IMG/VR virus record: IMGVR_UViG_3300032770_000013
Span: 1 to 64,000 of that record
Direction: 5' to 3' (one strand)
DNA length: 64,000 nucleotides
Origin: a virus
Positions within the stretch are counted from its first letter, which is position 1. Every line of letters starts with the position of its first letter. The translations under genes were made by a program, and so were the position numbers. Shown here in pieces: positions 20,518-30,506 of this stretch. Under the pieces are notes generated by a model. It was not told where the DNA came from, searched no databases, and saw nothing but the letters and a program-made list of their open reading frames with translations.

Positions 20518-23500
20518 TCATGTTTTGCGATTCTCAACATGAGCGAACGGCTTGGTGGTCTTACCATGTTCAAGCCATTTTTTGAAATCCGGCAACGTCA
20601 TTTGGTGAATTGCGCCGACACGGTCCACTCCTCGTCCATCTGCAAATGCGCGGTGATAGACATTGGTGGCATGCTTGAGCGATGCCGCGCCAAGAATTAT
20701 TTTGTGCTCATCGAACTTCTTAGTGTCGGCGTCAACTTGATCCACGATGTAAACACATTTCGCTCGCGGGTGGTCGCACAAAAATACGTCTAGGTTATCA
20801 CCATCGGCACCATCGTGGCGTTTCAAATATCCGTAGTGGGCTGGAAGCACGCTCCGCCAAGGACGACCATCCTTATCGATGCCGCGACGGATTCCGCCTT
20901 TGCCATTTTCAATGGTGATCTGAAGTCCGAATTTGTGCAGATGGTCCTTTTTGTAATTCCCCGCTGCGATCTGCGCTTTGCTTGGATGCTTTTCGATATT
21001 CCGCACTTCGACTCTTCCCCCATGCGCCCGCTTTGGCGTCAAATTCTCGATTGCCTCATCCTTCGTCTTTCCGGTCGAGAGTAATTCGCCGTCCTTGTCG
21101 TAGACGCCCCATTTATTGAGCGGGATACCGGTAAACTCAGCCGTCAGACCTTGCGGTAATACTCGGCCGCCGCTGGCTCTTGCCTGCGCCTTTTCCTGCT
21201 GAGAGACCGTTGGCCTGCCCTGCAATTCATTCGATATATCGCTGATCCAGTTATCTTTTTGACCAGTGACGTTCATCATGAAGTTGTCGTACAGCTTTTG
21301 CGGTGTTGATTCGCTGCGCGCATCCTCCACGTTGGTCGACGGTCGAAAGTCCGCGTATGGGTCTGGTGCCGGACCGCCATCAGCTCGCTCAATTCTCTCG
21401 CGCGGCCCTATTGGATCGCTTGGATCGACGTCGGCTGTTTGCCGAGCCATCTGCCATTCGGCGTTGGATTGAGATTCGGGATGATCGTCTGGAGCGCAGA
21501 TAGAGCCGCCTTGGGCCATCCCTTGTGTATTGGTCTTTGCGAATGGATCGTAATCTACGGGAACGGTTTGGAAATGAGATGCACCCCCTGCAACCAATCC
21601 GGCGAGGCCGTATTTCTTGATGATGTCGATCAGCTTGTCGTTGAAGACGACGTAATTTCTGGTCGGATTCTCATATGAATTTATCTGCGCCTGAAGGTTT
21701 TTGATCACGCCTTCATCACCGCGCGCTTGGGCTTTTTCTAAAGCTGTCCGCAGTGCCTGCAATTGAGTCGGTGTCGCGCGAGAGCCTTGGTCTAGATATT
21801 TGATACCGGGGATTCCAGCATCGCGAAGTTGCTGCGCCACGCGCTGAACATCGGTGTGACCTTGGCCCGGCGTATGCAGACTGATTTCATTGTTGCGATA
21901 AATCTGCTCGCCGGTCTGATTCGCGTGCGCTTCTGGATGCGCGAGCCAAGCGTCTTTTAATTTTTGCTGGACAGCCGGACTCTGCTCACTCAGCGGCTTA
22001 TCCCAATCAAGGAAATGCTCGGGATCGGCGTTGATGTTGACTTCGTAGAGATTGCCAGCCTTTGATGGGTATGGTATTTCACTGCGAACATGAAGATCGC
22101 CCTTATCTGCGCTTCTTGCGGCAAGAGCTTCCTCAAGCATCGCAGTGCTTTGAGGCCCAATCAGCGGACGTTTTGCAGTCGCGAGTGCCACGTAAGGGGC
22201 CAGCATATCGACGGCCTTAACGCGGCTGGCTACAAGATTATTCGCGTTGGTAGGAAGCAAGTCTACGAGCATAGATGGATTATTGAGCAAAGCATCGGAC
22301 GTAAACTCCTTCCCACCGAGCATGTGCATCACATCAACGGGAAGAAGTCGGACAACCGCCTTTCCAATCTCCGGGTCTTGGAGGAGTCCACGCATCACCG
22401 GGAGCACGTCGCTCCTACTTTCGACATCGAGCGAGCGAAAGCCCTTTACGAGCAGGGGATTGGATACCGCAAACTTGCCGAAATTTTCGGCGTGGCTCGC
22501 CAAAACATCAGAGGGTGCTTCATACGTAGGGGCTGGCATGTTACCGGCCGTACCCGCCGTTCTATAACTCTCGGCAGTTGATGGATGCTCAGCCAGATAA
22601 ATTCCATGCCCATAAGCCTGTGCGCCTTCGCCGGTGCCGATCTTCGATAGATCGAACTTGTCGAAGTCGTAGGGGCTGCCGTGATAGGCGCGGATGCCTT
22701 GGGGTTGTGGAACTTCGGACAACAAAGGATGAATGAGCTTATCGCTTCCGACATTAGCGGGATCAAACGAATCAAAACGTGATCGCACTTGGCTCGGTTC
22801 AAAGACCATGATGTGCGGACGACCCGGCGTTCCAGTTATCTCCTTCTGCGGATCGCCAATGATCGCATCATATCCAGCGTCCCGAATGGCCTGAGCCTTT
22901 AGCGCCACAGGTGTGTCTTGACCAAGGCCGTGATAAAAAAGCGTGCTGCCGGTCCAGTATTTCAGCGGGCCACCTTCGATCATCTTTTTGGCCTGCTCGG
23001 TGCGGCCGGCGGCTTTCAAAACTTCTGCCGCTTGCTCGGCAGTTATCGGCTGGTCCATGCGAAACGGATTCTGCACTTTGAGCTTGACGGGCATGACGCG
23101 CGGAGTATCGCCGGACCAGGCGCCAGTGTGCTTATTGGCAAATTCAGCGGACGGCGTGAAATAAAAGTTGCCCCCGTATTGTATGTTGTCGCGGACCTTC
23201 ATCGGATCGAAAGCTTCGAACTCCTGCGAGCCAGTCCCGTGGAATGCGTCAATCGTCCAACCTTGCTGTGCGGCTCGCGCCATCCGGCTTGCTTCATCCA
23301 TTGGGAGCGCAGCGCGAGCGGCAGCAGTTAATTCCGGCGCAACCTTTTCGGCCGCCCCCATCGCCACCTTGGCTGCCCGCATTTCCGGCGTCAGCAACCC
23401 GGCAGCCGACATCAGCGCGAAGTTCTGCGCTTCATCGGGCGTCATCTGACCACGCAACGCGCTGATTGCATCATTGACGCCAGTCACATCGCCAGCAACA

Positions 23501-23649
23501 TTGGCGACCTTCCCGGGCATTGATGCTATATCTTGCCCTACAGTCGGTGGCGCAATTGTCTGCCCCGGCTTGGCGACTGGCCCTACCGCGAACGGATCAT
23601 GATCGACCGGAACGAGGTCATAATCAGGCTGCAATTGATCGTCGGGCAC
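20518..23649 (-). CDS. polyvalent protein: two ADP-ribosyltransferase-like domains and a pyrophosphatase-like domain
   Basis: This 1043-residue protein contains an ART-like segment at about 131-175 (WTIDAFHGTGSQEFEAFDP, YGGNFYFTPS). A second ART-like segment starts at about 319 (RAYHGSPYDFDKFDLSK, YGHGIYLAEHPSTAESY) and resumes at about 524 (SKAGNLYEVNINADPEHFLD). A C-terminal inorganic-pyrophosphatase-like domain lies at about 880-1010, with DGDNLDVFLCD. This combination matches polyvalent phage proteins thought to enter the host with the DNA. Residues about 357-520 are encoded opposite an HNH gene and look like an insertion into the second ART domain. Confidence 0.75.
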   Translation of the reverse strand: MPDDQLQPDYDLVPVDHDPFAVGPVAKPGQTIAPPTVGQDIASMPGKVANVAGDVTGVNDAISALRGQMTPDEAQNFALMSAAGLLTPEMRAAKVAMGAAEKVAPELTAAARAALPMDEASRMARAAQQGWTIDAFHGTGSQEFEAFDPMKVRDNIQYGGNFYFTPSAEFANKHTGAWSGDTPRVMPVKLKVQNPFRMDQPITAEQAAEVLKAAGRTEQAKKMIEGGPLKYWTGSTLFYHGLGQDTPVALKAQAIRDAGYDAIIGDPQKEITGTPGRPHIMVFEPSQVRSRFDSFDPANVGSDKLIHPLLSEVPQPQGIRAYHGSPYDFDKFDLSKIGTGEGAQAYGHGIYLAEHPSTAESYRTAGTAGNMPAPTYEAPSDVLASHAENFGKFAVSNPLLVKGFRSLDVESRSDVLPVMRGLLQDPEIGKAVVRLLPVDVMHMLGGKEFTSDALLNNPSMLVDLLPTNANNLVASRVKAVDMLAPYVALATAKRPLIGPQSTAMLEEALAARSADKGDLHVRSEIPYPSKAGNLYEVNINADPEHFLDWDKPLSEQSPAVQQKLKDAWLAHPEAHANQTGEQIYRNNEISLHTPGQGHTDVQRVAQQLRDAGIPGIKYLDQGSRATPTQLQALRTALEKAQARGDEGVIKNLQAQINSYENPTRNYVVFNDKLIDIIKKYGLAGLVAGGASHFQTVPVDYDPFAKTNTQGMAQGGSICAPDDHPESQSNAEWQMARQTADVDPSDPIGPRERIERADGGPAPDPYADFRPSTNVEDARSESTPQKLYDNFMMNVTGQKDNWISDISNELQGRPTVSQQEKAQARASGGRVLPQGLTAEFTGIPLNKWGVYDKDGELLSTGKTKDEAIENLTPKRAHGGRVEVRNIEKHPSKAQIAAGNYKKDHLHKFGLQITIENGKGGIRRGIDKDGRPWRSVLPAHYGYLKRHDGADGDNLDVFLCDHPRAKCVYIVDQVDADTKKFDEHKIILGAASLKHATNVYHRAFADGRGVDRVGAIHQMTLPDFKKWLEHGKTTKPFAHVENRKT
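22090..22581 (+). CDS. HNH homing endonuclease, antisense inside the polyvalent gene
   Basis: This 163-residue protein on the plus strand has an N-terminal zinc finger (CASCGKSFLKHRSALRPNQ, CSREC), an HNH core (EHRWIIEQSIGRKLLPTEHV, HHINGKKSDNRLSNLR) and a C-terminal helix-turn-helix (YRKLAEIFGVARQNIRGCF). It lies wholly within the reading frame of the opposite polyvalent gene, splitting its second ART domain, yet the opposite frame stays open. This is one of only three plus-strand HNH genes in the window. Confidence 0.85.
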   Translation: MKIALICASCGKSFLKHRSALRPNQRTFCSRECHVRGQHIDGLNAAGYKIIRVGRKQVYEHRWIIEQSIGRKLLPTEHVHHINGKKSDNRLSNLRVLEESTHHREHVAPTFDIERAKALYEQGIGYRKLAEIFGVARQNIRGCFIRRGWHVTGRTRRSITLGS

Positions 23650-25840
23650 GGCTGACTACCTTGAGATACTTTCCGGGACGATGAGGATCAGCCAAATAAT
23701 AATTGCCGTCCCTCGCCAGTCTAGCCCCCTTCGGTAACTGTGGATTATCGGCCTTCTGACGCTTCGAATCGGATGGCTCGCGTATCTTGCCACCTTGCGC
23801 TCGCGATTTCCCTTGCTGATCTATTGCGCCGCCGTGTTTTTGCTGGGCTGGTGGCCGTACAATGTTGTTCTGATTGGGTGCACCCTGTGCCGTCCCCGGT
23901 CCTTGCTGCGCAAGATTTTTAAGGTCAATCCCAAGCGGCGTAAGAGCGCGTTGCAAATTCATCGTAGCCGCGACCGCCGCCCGTTGCCGAATAGGATTCG
24001 GTGCCACTTGCAACGCTGATTTGGCGCGGTTCCACTGCTGCATTCTGTCGGCAACGATAGGCAGCTGCTTGGTGATACCAGAATGCAATCGCTCCAATGC
24101 TCGTTCCGTCTGACTGCCAGCAGCAAGTCCAGCAAGTTCGCCGACCAGCGGAATCGGCACGACAGCATGACCAATCAAAGCTCCAACGATGCCGCCTATC
24201 CGGCTTCTAATCGCAGCCATTGCCTGCTGTATCGGAGGAGCGGAAGGAAAGTAACTTCCCGGCGGCATCGTAATGCGCCGCATCAGATTGGCATAGGCGC
24301 GCAAGGTCTCCTGTTCCTGCGGCGAGTAAATGACACCAGCCATATCGCTATTAAGAAACTTGCTCATGCGTTGGGCTATTTGCCCCGTACCCAATGCAGT
24401 CTCGCCTTCTCCGGCTTGCATTAATTTTTGGGCGACACCCTGCTTCGTAGCTATCCATTCTGGCGACTGCTCGCCGAGAATCGATTTTAACCGATTGGCC
24501 ACGCCGATATTCAAGGTAGTCGGATTGGCTGATGAGCCGACAATTTGATCCATGACCTTCCCGGAAGTAAGAGGGTCATTAACATTGTCGCCGATTATCT
24601 TTTGAACGACACGGCCAACTGGATCATTTCTGCCTGCGGTAAAAGTGCTACGATAATCCGCATAGGCCGCGCGAGCATTGTTCCAAGCCGCAACCGCTGC
24701 TGGGTCTCCCGTATAGCGACCGCCGTTTACTGCTTGGTCAATTCGGTCGTCGAAAGCATCAATAACAGCCTGCGCCGCTCGGCCATCGGCGGCATTTCCA
24801 CTTGCGTAGGCGTCCTTTCTGAAAGACGAAAGGCGCTTCCGCATTTGGTCGACGCCATCCAGATTGATACCGGTTATGTTCTGCGGATCTGGAACCGGAG
24901 TAGCCTTCTGTAATTTCGCAACTCCGTTATTCAGATCATCAATCATCTTCGACGCAAACGGTGTCGTCTTGTCGTCAATAATGACCGGATTATCGCCAAG
25001 CGTGAGATCGTTTCTGATGCCTTGGCTTATATCCTGAAAAACGCCAGCATGAATCTCACCTGGCAACGCACGGGCCTGCGCATATGCCTGCGCAACTGCT
25101 GCTTTCCTTGCCGCCGCAGTGTTCTGCACGCCTTGGGAAACTAGCTGCCCAGCCTCTTGCGGAGTTTCAGCCAAAATCTGACGCGCTGGATCAAGTCCCT
25201 CTACCAGCGCATCCTTCGAGTCCTGCAACTGCTTCGCCCGCTGCGCCGTCCAAGCCTCGGTGCCTGGCACTGCATTACGAATCGCCGCAGCTTCCCGCTG
25301 GCGCAATGCTAGATCGTTAGCCGCCTCTCCCTTGCTCAGGGTCACTCCAAACGGAGCTTCGGGCAGTTCAACGGGCTTAGGAATGCCCTTCGGCACCGGC
25401 AACAAGAATGACGCGCCGATTTCTGCTGCTGTTCCAGCCGCAGGGCTTCCAGTAGCTTCGGCAATCGGCCTGCCAACGATAGTATGCAACGGAGCATTAA
25501 TCGGCGACGTAACGTAGCCAAGGCCGCCAAGAGCGACGTTGCCCAAGCCCTTAGCAACTTCCAACGGCTCGCCAGTTTCGATTTGCGAAACGCCCTGGCC
25601 CATCTGGCCAATGGATTCCTTCACCATCTTCTGATAAGTTGCAGGAATGCTCGTGATCGGCTCAATGGCTTTCGCCAGAGGCGATACCTTGTCGCTTGGG
25701 TCCGCGTCGCTCGGCAAAACGAATTTTGGTTCGTCCGCAGCCGCTTCTGGCGGCGTTCCGTTTACAGGAGGCGCAGTCGCAGTTGCCGGTGGAGGCGCGG
25801 CAGGAGCGTCGCTCGGCAGAACAAAATCATCGTCGCTCAT
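23624..25840 (-). CDS. large internal virion/ejection-type protein
   Basis: This 738-residue protein has an acidic Pro/Ala-rich N-terminus with repeated FVLPSDA segments, a mostly helical middle (many Ala, Gln, Lys and Arg) and a hydrophobic Gly/Ala segment near 575-600 (GGIVGALIGHAVVPIPLVGE). It resembles podovirus ejection proteins that form a channel across the cell envelope. Identity is inferred from size, composition and position between two other giant proteins. It overlaps the polyvalent gene by 26 nt. Confidence 0.5.
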   Translation of the reverse strand: MSDDDFVLPSDAPAAPPPATATAPPVNGTPPEAAADEPKFVLPSDADPSDKVSPLAKAIEPITSIPATYQKMVKESIGQMGQGVSQIETGEPLEVAKGLGNVALGGLGYVTSPINAPLHTIVGRPIAEATGSPAAGTAAEIGASFLLPVPKGIPKPVELPEAPFGVTLSKGEAANDLALRQREAAAIRNAVPGTEAWTAQRAKQLQDSKDALVEGLDPARQILAETPQEAGQLVSQGVQNTAAARKAAVAQAYAQARALPGEIHAGVFQDISQGIRNDLTLGDNPVIIDDKTTPFASKMIDDLNNGVAKLQKATPVPDPQNITGINLDGVDQMRKRLSSFRKDAYASGNAADGRAAQAVIDAFDDRIDQAVNGGRYTGDPAAVAAWNNARAAYADYRSTFTAGRNDPVGRVVQKIIGDNVNDPLTSGKVMDQIVGSSANPTTLNIGVANRLKSILGEQSPEWIATKQGVAQKLMQAGEGETALGTGQIAQRMSKFLNSDMAGVIYSPQEQETLRAYANLMRRITMPPGSYFPSAPPIQQAMAAIRSRIGGIVGALIGHAVVPIPLVGELAGLAAGSQTERALERLHSGITKQLPIVADRMQQWNRAKSALQVAPNPIRQRAAVAATMNLQRALTPLGIDLKNLAQQGPGTAQGAPNQNNIVRPPAQQKHGGAIDQQGKSRAQGGKIREPSDSKRQKADNPQLPKGARLARDGNYYLADPHRPGKYLKVVSRARRSIAA

Positions 25841-28800
25841 TGCTGCGGCTCAGTCAGGAGCGTATCGGCGATGCCATTGCCATATTTTCTATTGATCGCC
25901 GCAATGGCCGCAGGGTTGTCACGATGAGCAAGTAACGCGGCCCGGTCCCGCGGATCCACAAGGCCGTTTGCAATCGCGCGCCTTGAATAAACTTCCGGCG
26001 GATTAGCCCTGTTAAATTCAATCTCAGCCCCAACCGTATCGCCGCCATGGGTCCGCATATAATCTCTGGCAAACTGGTAGTAGTCAGCTTGCCGCTGGAC
26101 CTGCTGTTCGATAGCCGAGGAAACCAGTCGGAAGCCTGTCGGCGTATTTTCGGCATTAGGCACCGAACTGGTCGCCTGCTGGACGATCATCATGGCCTCG
26201 CGGGAGCCGAGCGTCCGGGCGAGTTCAAAGCCCATTTGCGTCGTCTGCTTATTCAGGCTTTCCCAGCTTCCAACGGTCTTTGGGTCGAAAACCGGATTGG
26301 CCCCAAGCGTCGCGGCAATCGAGTTGATGGTCTTGGCCAGACCGACGCGGGCTGATTCGCCAGTGCCGGTAGTCGACCAGCCAGCCGCATTAAGCTGATC
26401 GGCATCCTGCCGCATGATGCCCAGCCGCATTTTAATGTCTTGGGCATTGGCGTAGGCATCACCAGCCTTTTCGAACTTCTTGGCCGCATCCTTCTGCATT
26501 TCCTCAATGGCAGGAGTGACCGACGAGGATACGCTGCCGTCTGGATTGCGGATCAGCCGGGGGGCAAATTCGCTAGGCTGGCCCAATGGGAGGACATTAG
26601 GCGGCGTAGGAGCGGCTGGAGCGGCAGCGGGGGCACTTGGGGTACCCGGCGCGGCAGGCGTACCAGTGACGCCCGGAAGCCTGCTAATGGCCCAATCCTG
26701 AGCCGCCCGAAGGGCAGGACTGGTATCCGCACCAGTTGTAACCACCTGATTCGGAGCGACCGCTATTGGCCTGCCGCCCTCTCGGATAGCCGCCTGAGCA
26801 ATATCGTAAGGGGCTTCGGCCTCCTTTTTGAGACCAGCGGCCCTAGCCGCTGCTTCTGCGGCACCCGGAACCGGAATGACGTTCCCATTCTGATCGGTTG
26901 TGATTCCTTTGGAAATCATCGTCTCGTACAGCGACATCATCTTTTCGCCAGCCGACTGGTAAGCCGGGACGCCAGATCGGATATACCGCTGTGCCGTGGC
27001 GAGGAGATGGTTGGGATTCATCACTGGCGTATTATTCGCATCCACCGCCACTGGACCCTGCGGCGTCTGTCGTATCGCCGCCACGTTGGACACGGCCTGT
27101 GTAGCTTGATGTAAAGTCGCTACCGGGTTTTCGGCAGGCGCAATGTTCGGAGTTGCGGCCTGTGGAGCAGGCGGCAAAACAGACGCAAGGCCAGAACGCG
27201 GAGTAGCGGTTACCGTCCCGGTATCCTCGTCCCGCATCTTCGTCAGCGCATCAAGATTTCTTGCCTCGGTCTCCGCTTCAATCGACAGCTTCCGAGCCTG
27301 AGCGTTTATTACCTTCTCGTTCATTTCCTGCTGGCGCTCGGTCGTATAAGTCTGCGCACCAGCCAGTGCACCTTCACCTAGCGCAACGCCCGGAAACGGT
27401 GATCGAGAAGCGAGCATTCCAGCACCGGCCGTGATTAGCGCGGGCCAGAGTTTGGAATTACTCGACCAATCAATACCTGATGTTGGAGCAACTCCCTGCG
27501 GCGCGGAGACCGACACGTTACCTATGTCTAGCGGTGCACCGGAAGTCGCTGCATTGATGGCCATTATTCCCGGCGCATTTGCTATGCCGTTTTGGTTAGC
27601 AAAGGCCAAAGCATGCACGCCATTGAATCTGCTATCCCAAAGATTCGTAAATTGACCAGCCGTCATTCCCGGCGCACCGCCATTCTGCACGACCGCATTG
27701 TGACCGACGATGCTTGATGCTGGCGCATCGGGATTTGTCAACAGAGCGAGCGCGCCATTCGCCCCCTGCTGATGAGCTAAATACAATTCAGCAGCAGTCG
27801 GATCGCGACCGAGACCAGCGCGCAATGTCTGGAAATTATCACGTCCCAAGCGACCAGCCGCATCCGTACTAGCTACCGGATCTGTAGGATCATCCAAACC
27901 ATATTGCCGCGCTGTGCTCGGTATGAATTGGAATAGCCCGGTTGCGCCAGAAAATTCGTTCCGAGCGTCGGGATTGTAGTTGGATTCAATCTTGGCGGTC
28001 TGCGAAAGATAGCCGGGAGGCAAACCGTACTTCGCCTCGGTCTTGTCAAACAACGTCGGGCTGCGACCGCTTGCAACTTCATCTGGCATTGCTGCGACAT
28101 CCGCCGCGATTGGCCGAGACTGAGGCAGCGGCACATCAGTCGGCGCGACACCGGCATTCGGCGGCGGCAATACGATGGCGTCACCCGTGGCAGGATTGAC
28201 GACGCTGTTCGACCAAGACGGCATATTGGTCACGTCGCCAAATTCTTGATTAAAGTCTGGCGAGCCACCATCGGCATATCCCTTCGGCATCACGATACGA
28301 TCATGCGTCGGCAGATTGGCAATACCGCCAGAAGCATATCGTCCGACCGAACCGCCGCGGTGATAGATGGCCTCGCTCGAGGAAGGCGGCGGAGCTACAC
28401 CTTCAGGAATAGGCACGATCGTTCCAGCGGGAGACGGCGTAAACGTGCTGCCGGGAGGCGAGATATTGGTCGGCTGGTTCAAGCCTAACTGAATCTGCTG
28501 ACCAAGCTGACCGATGCCTTTTGCCTGCTGGGCGATGCTGGGTTGCTGTTGTGCACCGAGGTTTGGCGGATAGCCCGGAGGGCCGCGGCCATGCGCCGGC
28601 TGCGAGGACGGCACATAGTTGACGCCGCCAGTATAGGGCAGACCGGATGACACAGGCGGCAGACTTCCCGGATAAGGCATGCCACCGGAATGCGGCGCCC
28701 ACGGATAAGCCATTGCCACACCGCCACCCGGCGCAAATCCCGGAACGCGATTCGCTACGCCGCCACTGGAGCGGCGGATCGCATCCTCAGTCGCACGATC

Positions 28801-29853
28801 ATAATCGACATGCTTCCAGCCGCCGATCTCGCGGATGGCATCAGGATGATGCTTCTGCACCTCCTGCGCTATCAAACCGATCCGGGTCGTCGGATCGCCC
28901 TTGTAGTTGAAACGATAGATCGTCTGACCATCAAAAAGCTTGCCGATCCTGCGGATGTTTTCTTTCGCCCGGCGATCAGAAAGAGCGCCGAGAGCGGGAA
29001 GATATGAAAGCAATCCAGCCTGGCCACCTAACCCGGTAGCAAGCGTGCCGAGGCCGGCAATCTGGCTGATCGGATTAGGCGGCGGCCCGACCGTCTGCGA
29101 CGTGCCGCCCATCAAGCTCCCAAGACCGCCAAGCTGGCTCGCTTCCCATCCCGTCGCCTGAAACGGATAACCAAGCTGAGCAAGGTATTGCTGATAGGCA
29201 AAGGTGTCGGCCGCCTGTTGGGTTTGCTGCGCCGTTGTGCCAAGGCCGAATTGCTGGCCGGCACCGGTCAAAGCTGCATTCTGACCGGCCACGCCAAGAC
29301 TACCGACCGAATAGGCTCCGGACGCCAAAGCCTGTTGCTCGGTCAATGCGGTATTGACGCCTTGGGTATAGCCTTGGCTTTCCAGTCCGGCGATGACCGG
29401 GGCCTGGGCAAGCTGTTGCTGGTTCGCCAATTCGGCCGCTGCAATGGCTTCTCGATTACCCCCCATCGCACCTTGCGCGATCGCATTGCCCTGAACTTGT
29501 TCCTGCTGCTGTGCGTTCTGATTGGCAAATTGAGCCTGCGTCGCATTGACTACTGCTGCCGTGTAAGGGTTCGTATATTGCGAAATATCCGCCGCAGTAA
29601 TTGGTTGTGCCGCCTGCTGCGCCATCGTCTCCGCAGTGTTCACATACGGAACGGCATAACCCGCGTATTGATTGGTGTTGGCGATGCCGGTGCGCTGCTC
29701 TGGCGTAAGCGGAGCCACACCTTGACCAGTGAACGCCGTGTAGGGTGTTTGCCCGATATTCTGGATGGTCGGGATGACCGAGCTATACGCCGCCATTGCC
29801 GCCGGGTTAGCGGAGGTGGTTTGCGTGGTCGTGTTTTTGTTAGTCCCACACAT
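25837..29853 (-). CDS. giant virion protein with S74-type chaperone-like and lytic transglycosylase domains
   Basis: This 1338-residue protein has a Gln/Ala-rich N-terminus, then SDRRAKENIRRIGKLFDGQT and IGLIAQEVQKHHPDAIRE (about 290-345), the signature of the endosialidase-type (S74) intramolecular chaperone. At about 595-720 it has a soluble lytic transglycosylase domain with the catalytic Glu in TAKIESNYNPDAR and ATGLFQFIPSTARQYG. The C-terminal half is helical. It is probably injected to open peptidoglycan. An S74 domain normally ends a fibre and self-cleaves, so its position in the middle is odd. ATGA overlap with the next gene. Confidence 0.75.
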   Translation of the reverse strand: MCGTNKNTTTQTTSANPAAMAAYSSVIPTIQNIGQTPYTAFTGQGVAPLTPEQRTGIANTNQYAGYAVPYVNTAETMAQQAAQPITAADISQYTNPYTAAVVNATQAQFANQNAQQQEQVQGNAIAQGAMGGNREAIAAAELANQQQLAQAPVIAGLESQGYTQGVNTALTEQQALASGAYSVGSLGVAGQNAALTGAGQQFGLGTTAQQTQQAADTFAYQQYLAQLGYPFQATGWEASQLGGLGSLMGGTSQTVGPPPNPISQIAGLGTLATGLGGQAGLLSYLPALGALSDRRAKENIRRIGKLFDGQTIYRFNYKGDPTTRIGLIAQEVQKHHPDAIREIGGWKHVDYDRATEDAIRRSSGGVANRVPGFAPGGGVAMAYPWAPHSGGMPYPGSLPPVSSGLPYTGGVNYVPSSQPAHGRGPPGYPPNLGAQQQPSIAQQAKGIGQLGQQIQLGLNQPTNISPPGSTFTPSPAGTIVPIPEGVAPPPSSSEAIYHRGGSVGRYASGGIANLPTHDRIVMPKGYADGGSPDFNQEFGDVTNMPSWSNSVVNPATGDAIVLPPPNAGVAPTDVPLPQSRPIAADVAAMPDEVASGRSPTLFDKTEAKYGLPPGYLSQTAKIESNYNPDARNEFSGATGLFQFIPSTARQYGLDDPTDPVASTDAAGRLGRDNFQTLRAGLGRDPTAAELYLAHQQGANGALALLTNPDAPASSIVGHNAVVQNGGAPGMTAGQFTNLWDSRFNGVHALAFANQNGIANAPGIMAINAATSGAPLDIGNVSVSAPQGVAPTSGIDWSSNSKLWPALITAGAGMLASRSPFPGVALGEGALAGAQTYTTERQQEMNEKVINAQARKLSIEAETEARNLDALTKMRDEDTGTVTATPRSGLASVLPPAPQAATPNIAPAENPVATLHQATQAVSNVAAIRQTPQGPVAVDANNTPVMNPNHLLATAQRYIRSGVPAYQSAGEKMMSLYETMISKGITTDQNGNVIPVPGAAEAAARAAGLKKEAEAPYDIAQAAIREGGRPIAVAPNQVVTTGADTSPALRAAQDWAISRLPGVTGTPAAPGTPSAPAAAPAAPTPPNVLPLGQPSEFAPRLIRNPDGSVSSSVTPAIEEMQKDAAKKFEKAGDAYANAQDIKMRLGIMRQDADQLNAAGWSTTGTGESARVGLAKTINSIAATLGANPVFDPKTVGSWESLNKQTTQMGFELARTLGSREAMMIVQQATSSVPNAENTPTGFRLVSSAIEQQVQRQADYYQFARDYMRTHGGDTVGAEIEFNRANPPEVYSRRAIANGLVDPRDRAALLAHRDNPAAIAAINRKYGNGIADTLLTEPQQ

Positions 29854-30506
29854 TAAGCAGCCGCCCCGTTTCTCTTAGGAGCCGCCCAAGTATCATCTAT
29901 CTCGCCGAGTGCTTCCGCTGCTTTTCGGAGAAGCGGAGCGATATTCTTGCGCACAGTATCAAAGTGGACGCGCTTATCGTTGCAAGTTTGAGCCCACTCC
30001 CGTAGTTCGTTTCGCAGCTCACCATGATCTTCCAGCGGCTGTGGCTTCCATTCGGCATTGTGAACAAAAAACGCTCCGGCTGGCTGCCCAAGCAAGCGGC
30101 GGTAAAGTCTGACTTTCCCAGCCATCTGTTTGTTGGTGATAATCCCAGTCAACAGCGGGCAACCCATCTTGTTGGCAAGAGACTTGCCAAACTCAATCAA
30201 TGCTTCTGCATTTCTTGAACGACGAAACTCTTTGTCGACAAAGTTCCAAAGCTCGGAAAGATGCCAATCATCACTGTAATAATATTCGTTTATGCAAAGA
30301 CACGTCGAGGCTTCTAAATCGCCTACTGGTCCGATCACTCCAACAATAGTTCCCTCGCGATTGAAATACCGCCGCAACTGATCGCGCACCTTATTCTCGT
30401 TTAGCGAAAACAGGCCATTTTCTTCCCAGAGACGGCGAGCCATCGCCATCACGGCTTCCTCGTCCGCCGGCTCCGCAAGTCTGACTGTTGGCAGTTCTTG
30501 CGCCAT
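29853..30506 (-). CDS. GNAT-like acetyltransferase-type virion protein
   Basis: This 217-residue protein starts TVRLAEPADEEAVMAMARRL, the usual beginning of a GNAT domain, with EYYYSDDWHLSELWNFVDKEFRRS and a later RLYRRLLGQPAGAFFVHN. The arrangement resembles the T7 gp13-like internal proteins, which share an acyltransferase-type fold. Acetyl-CoA-binding residues are not clearly conserved, so it may be structural. One-base overlap with the following giant gene. Confidence 0.55.
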   Translation of the reverse strand: MAQELPTVRLAEPADEEAVMAMARRLWEENGLFSLNENKVRDQLRRYFNREGTIVGVIGPVGDLEASTCLCINEYYYSDDWHLSELWNFVDKEFRRSRNAEALIEFGKSLANKMGCPLLTGIITNKQMAGKVRLYRRLLGQPAGAFFVHNAEWKPQPLEDHGELRNELREWAQTCNDKRVHFDTVRKNIAPLLRKAAEALGEIDDTWAAPKRNGAAA

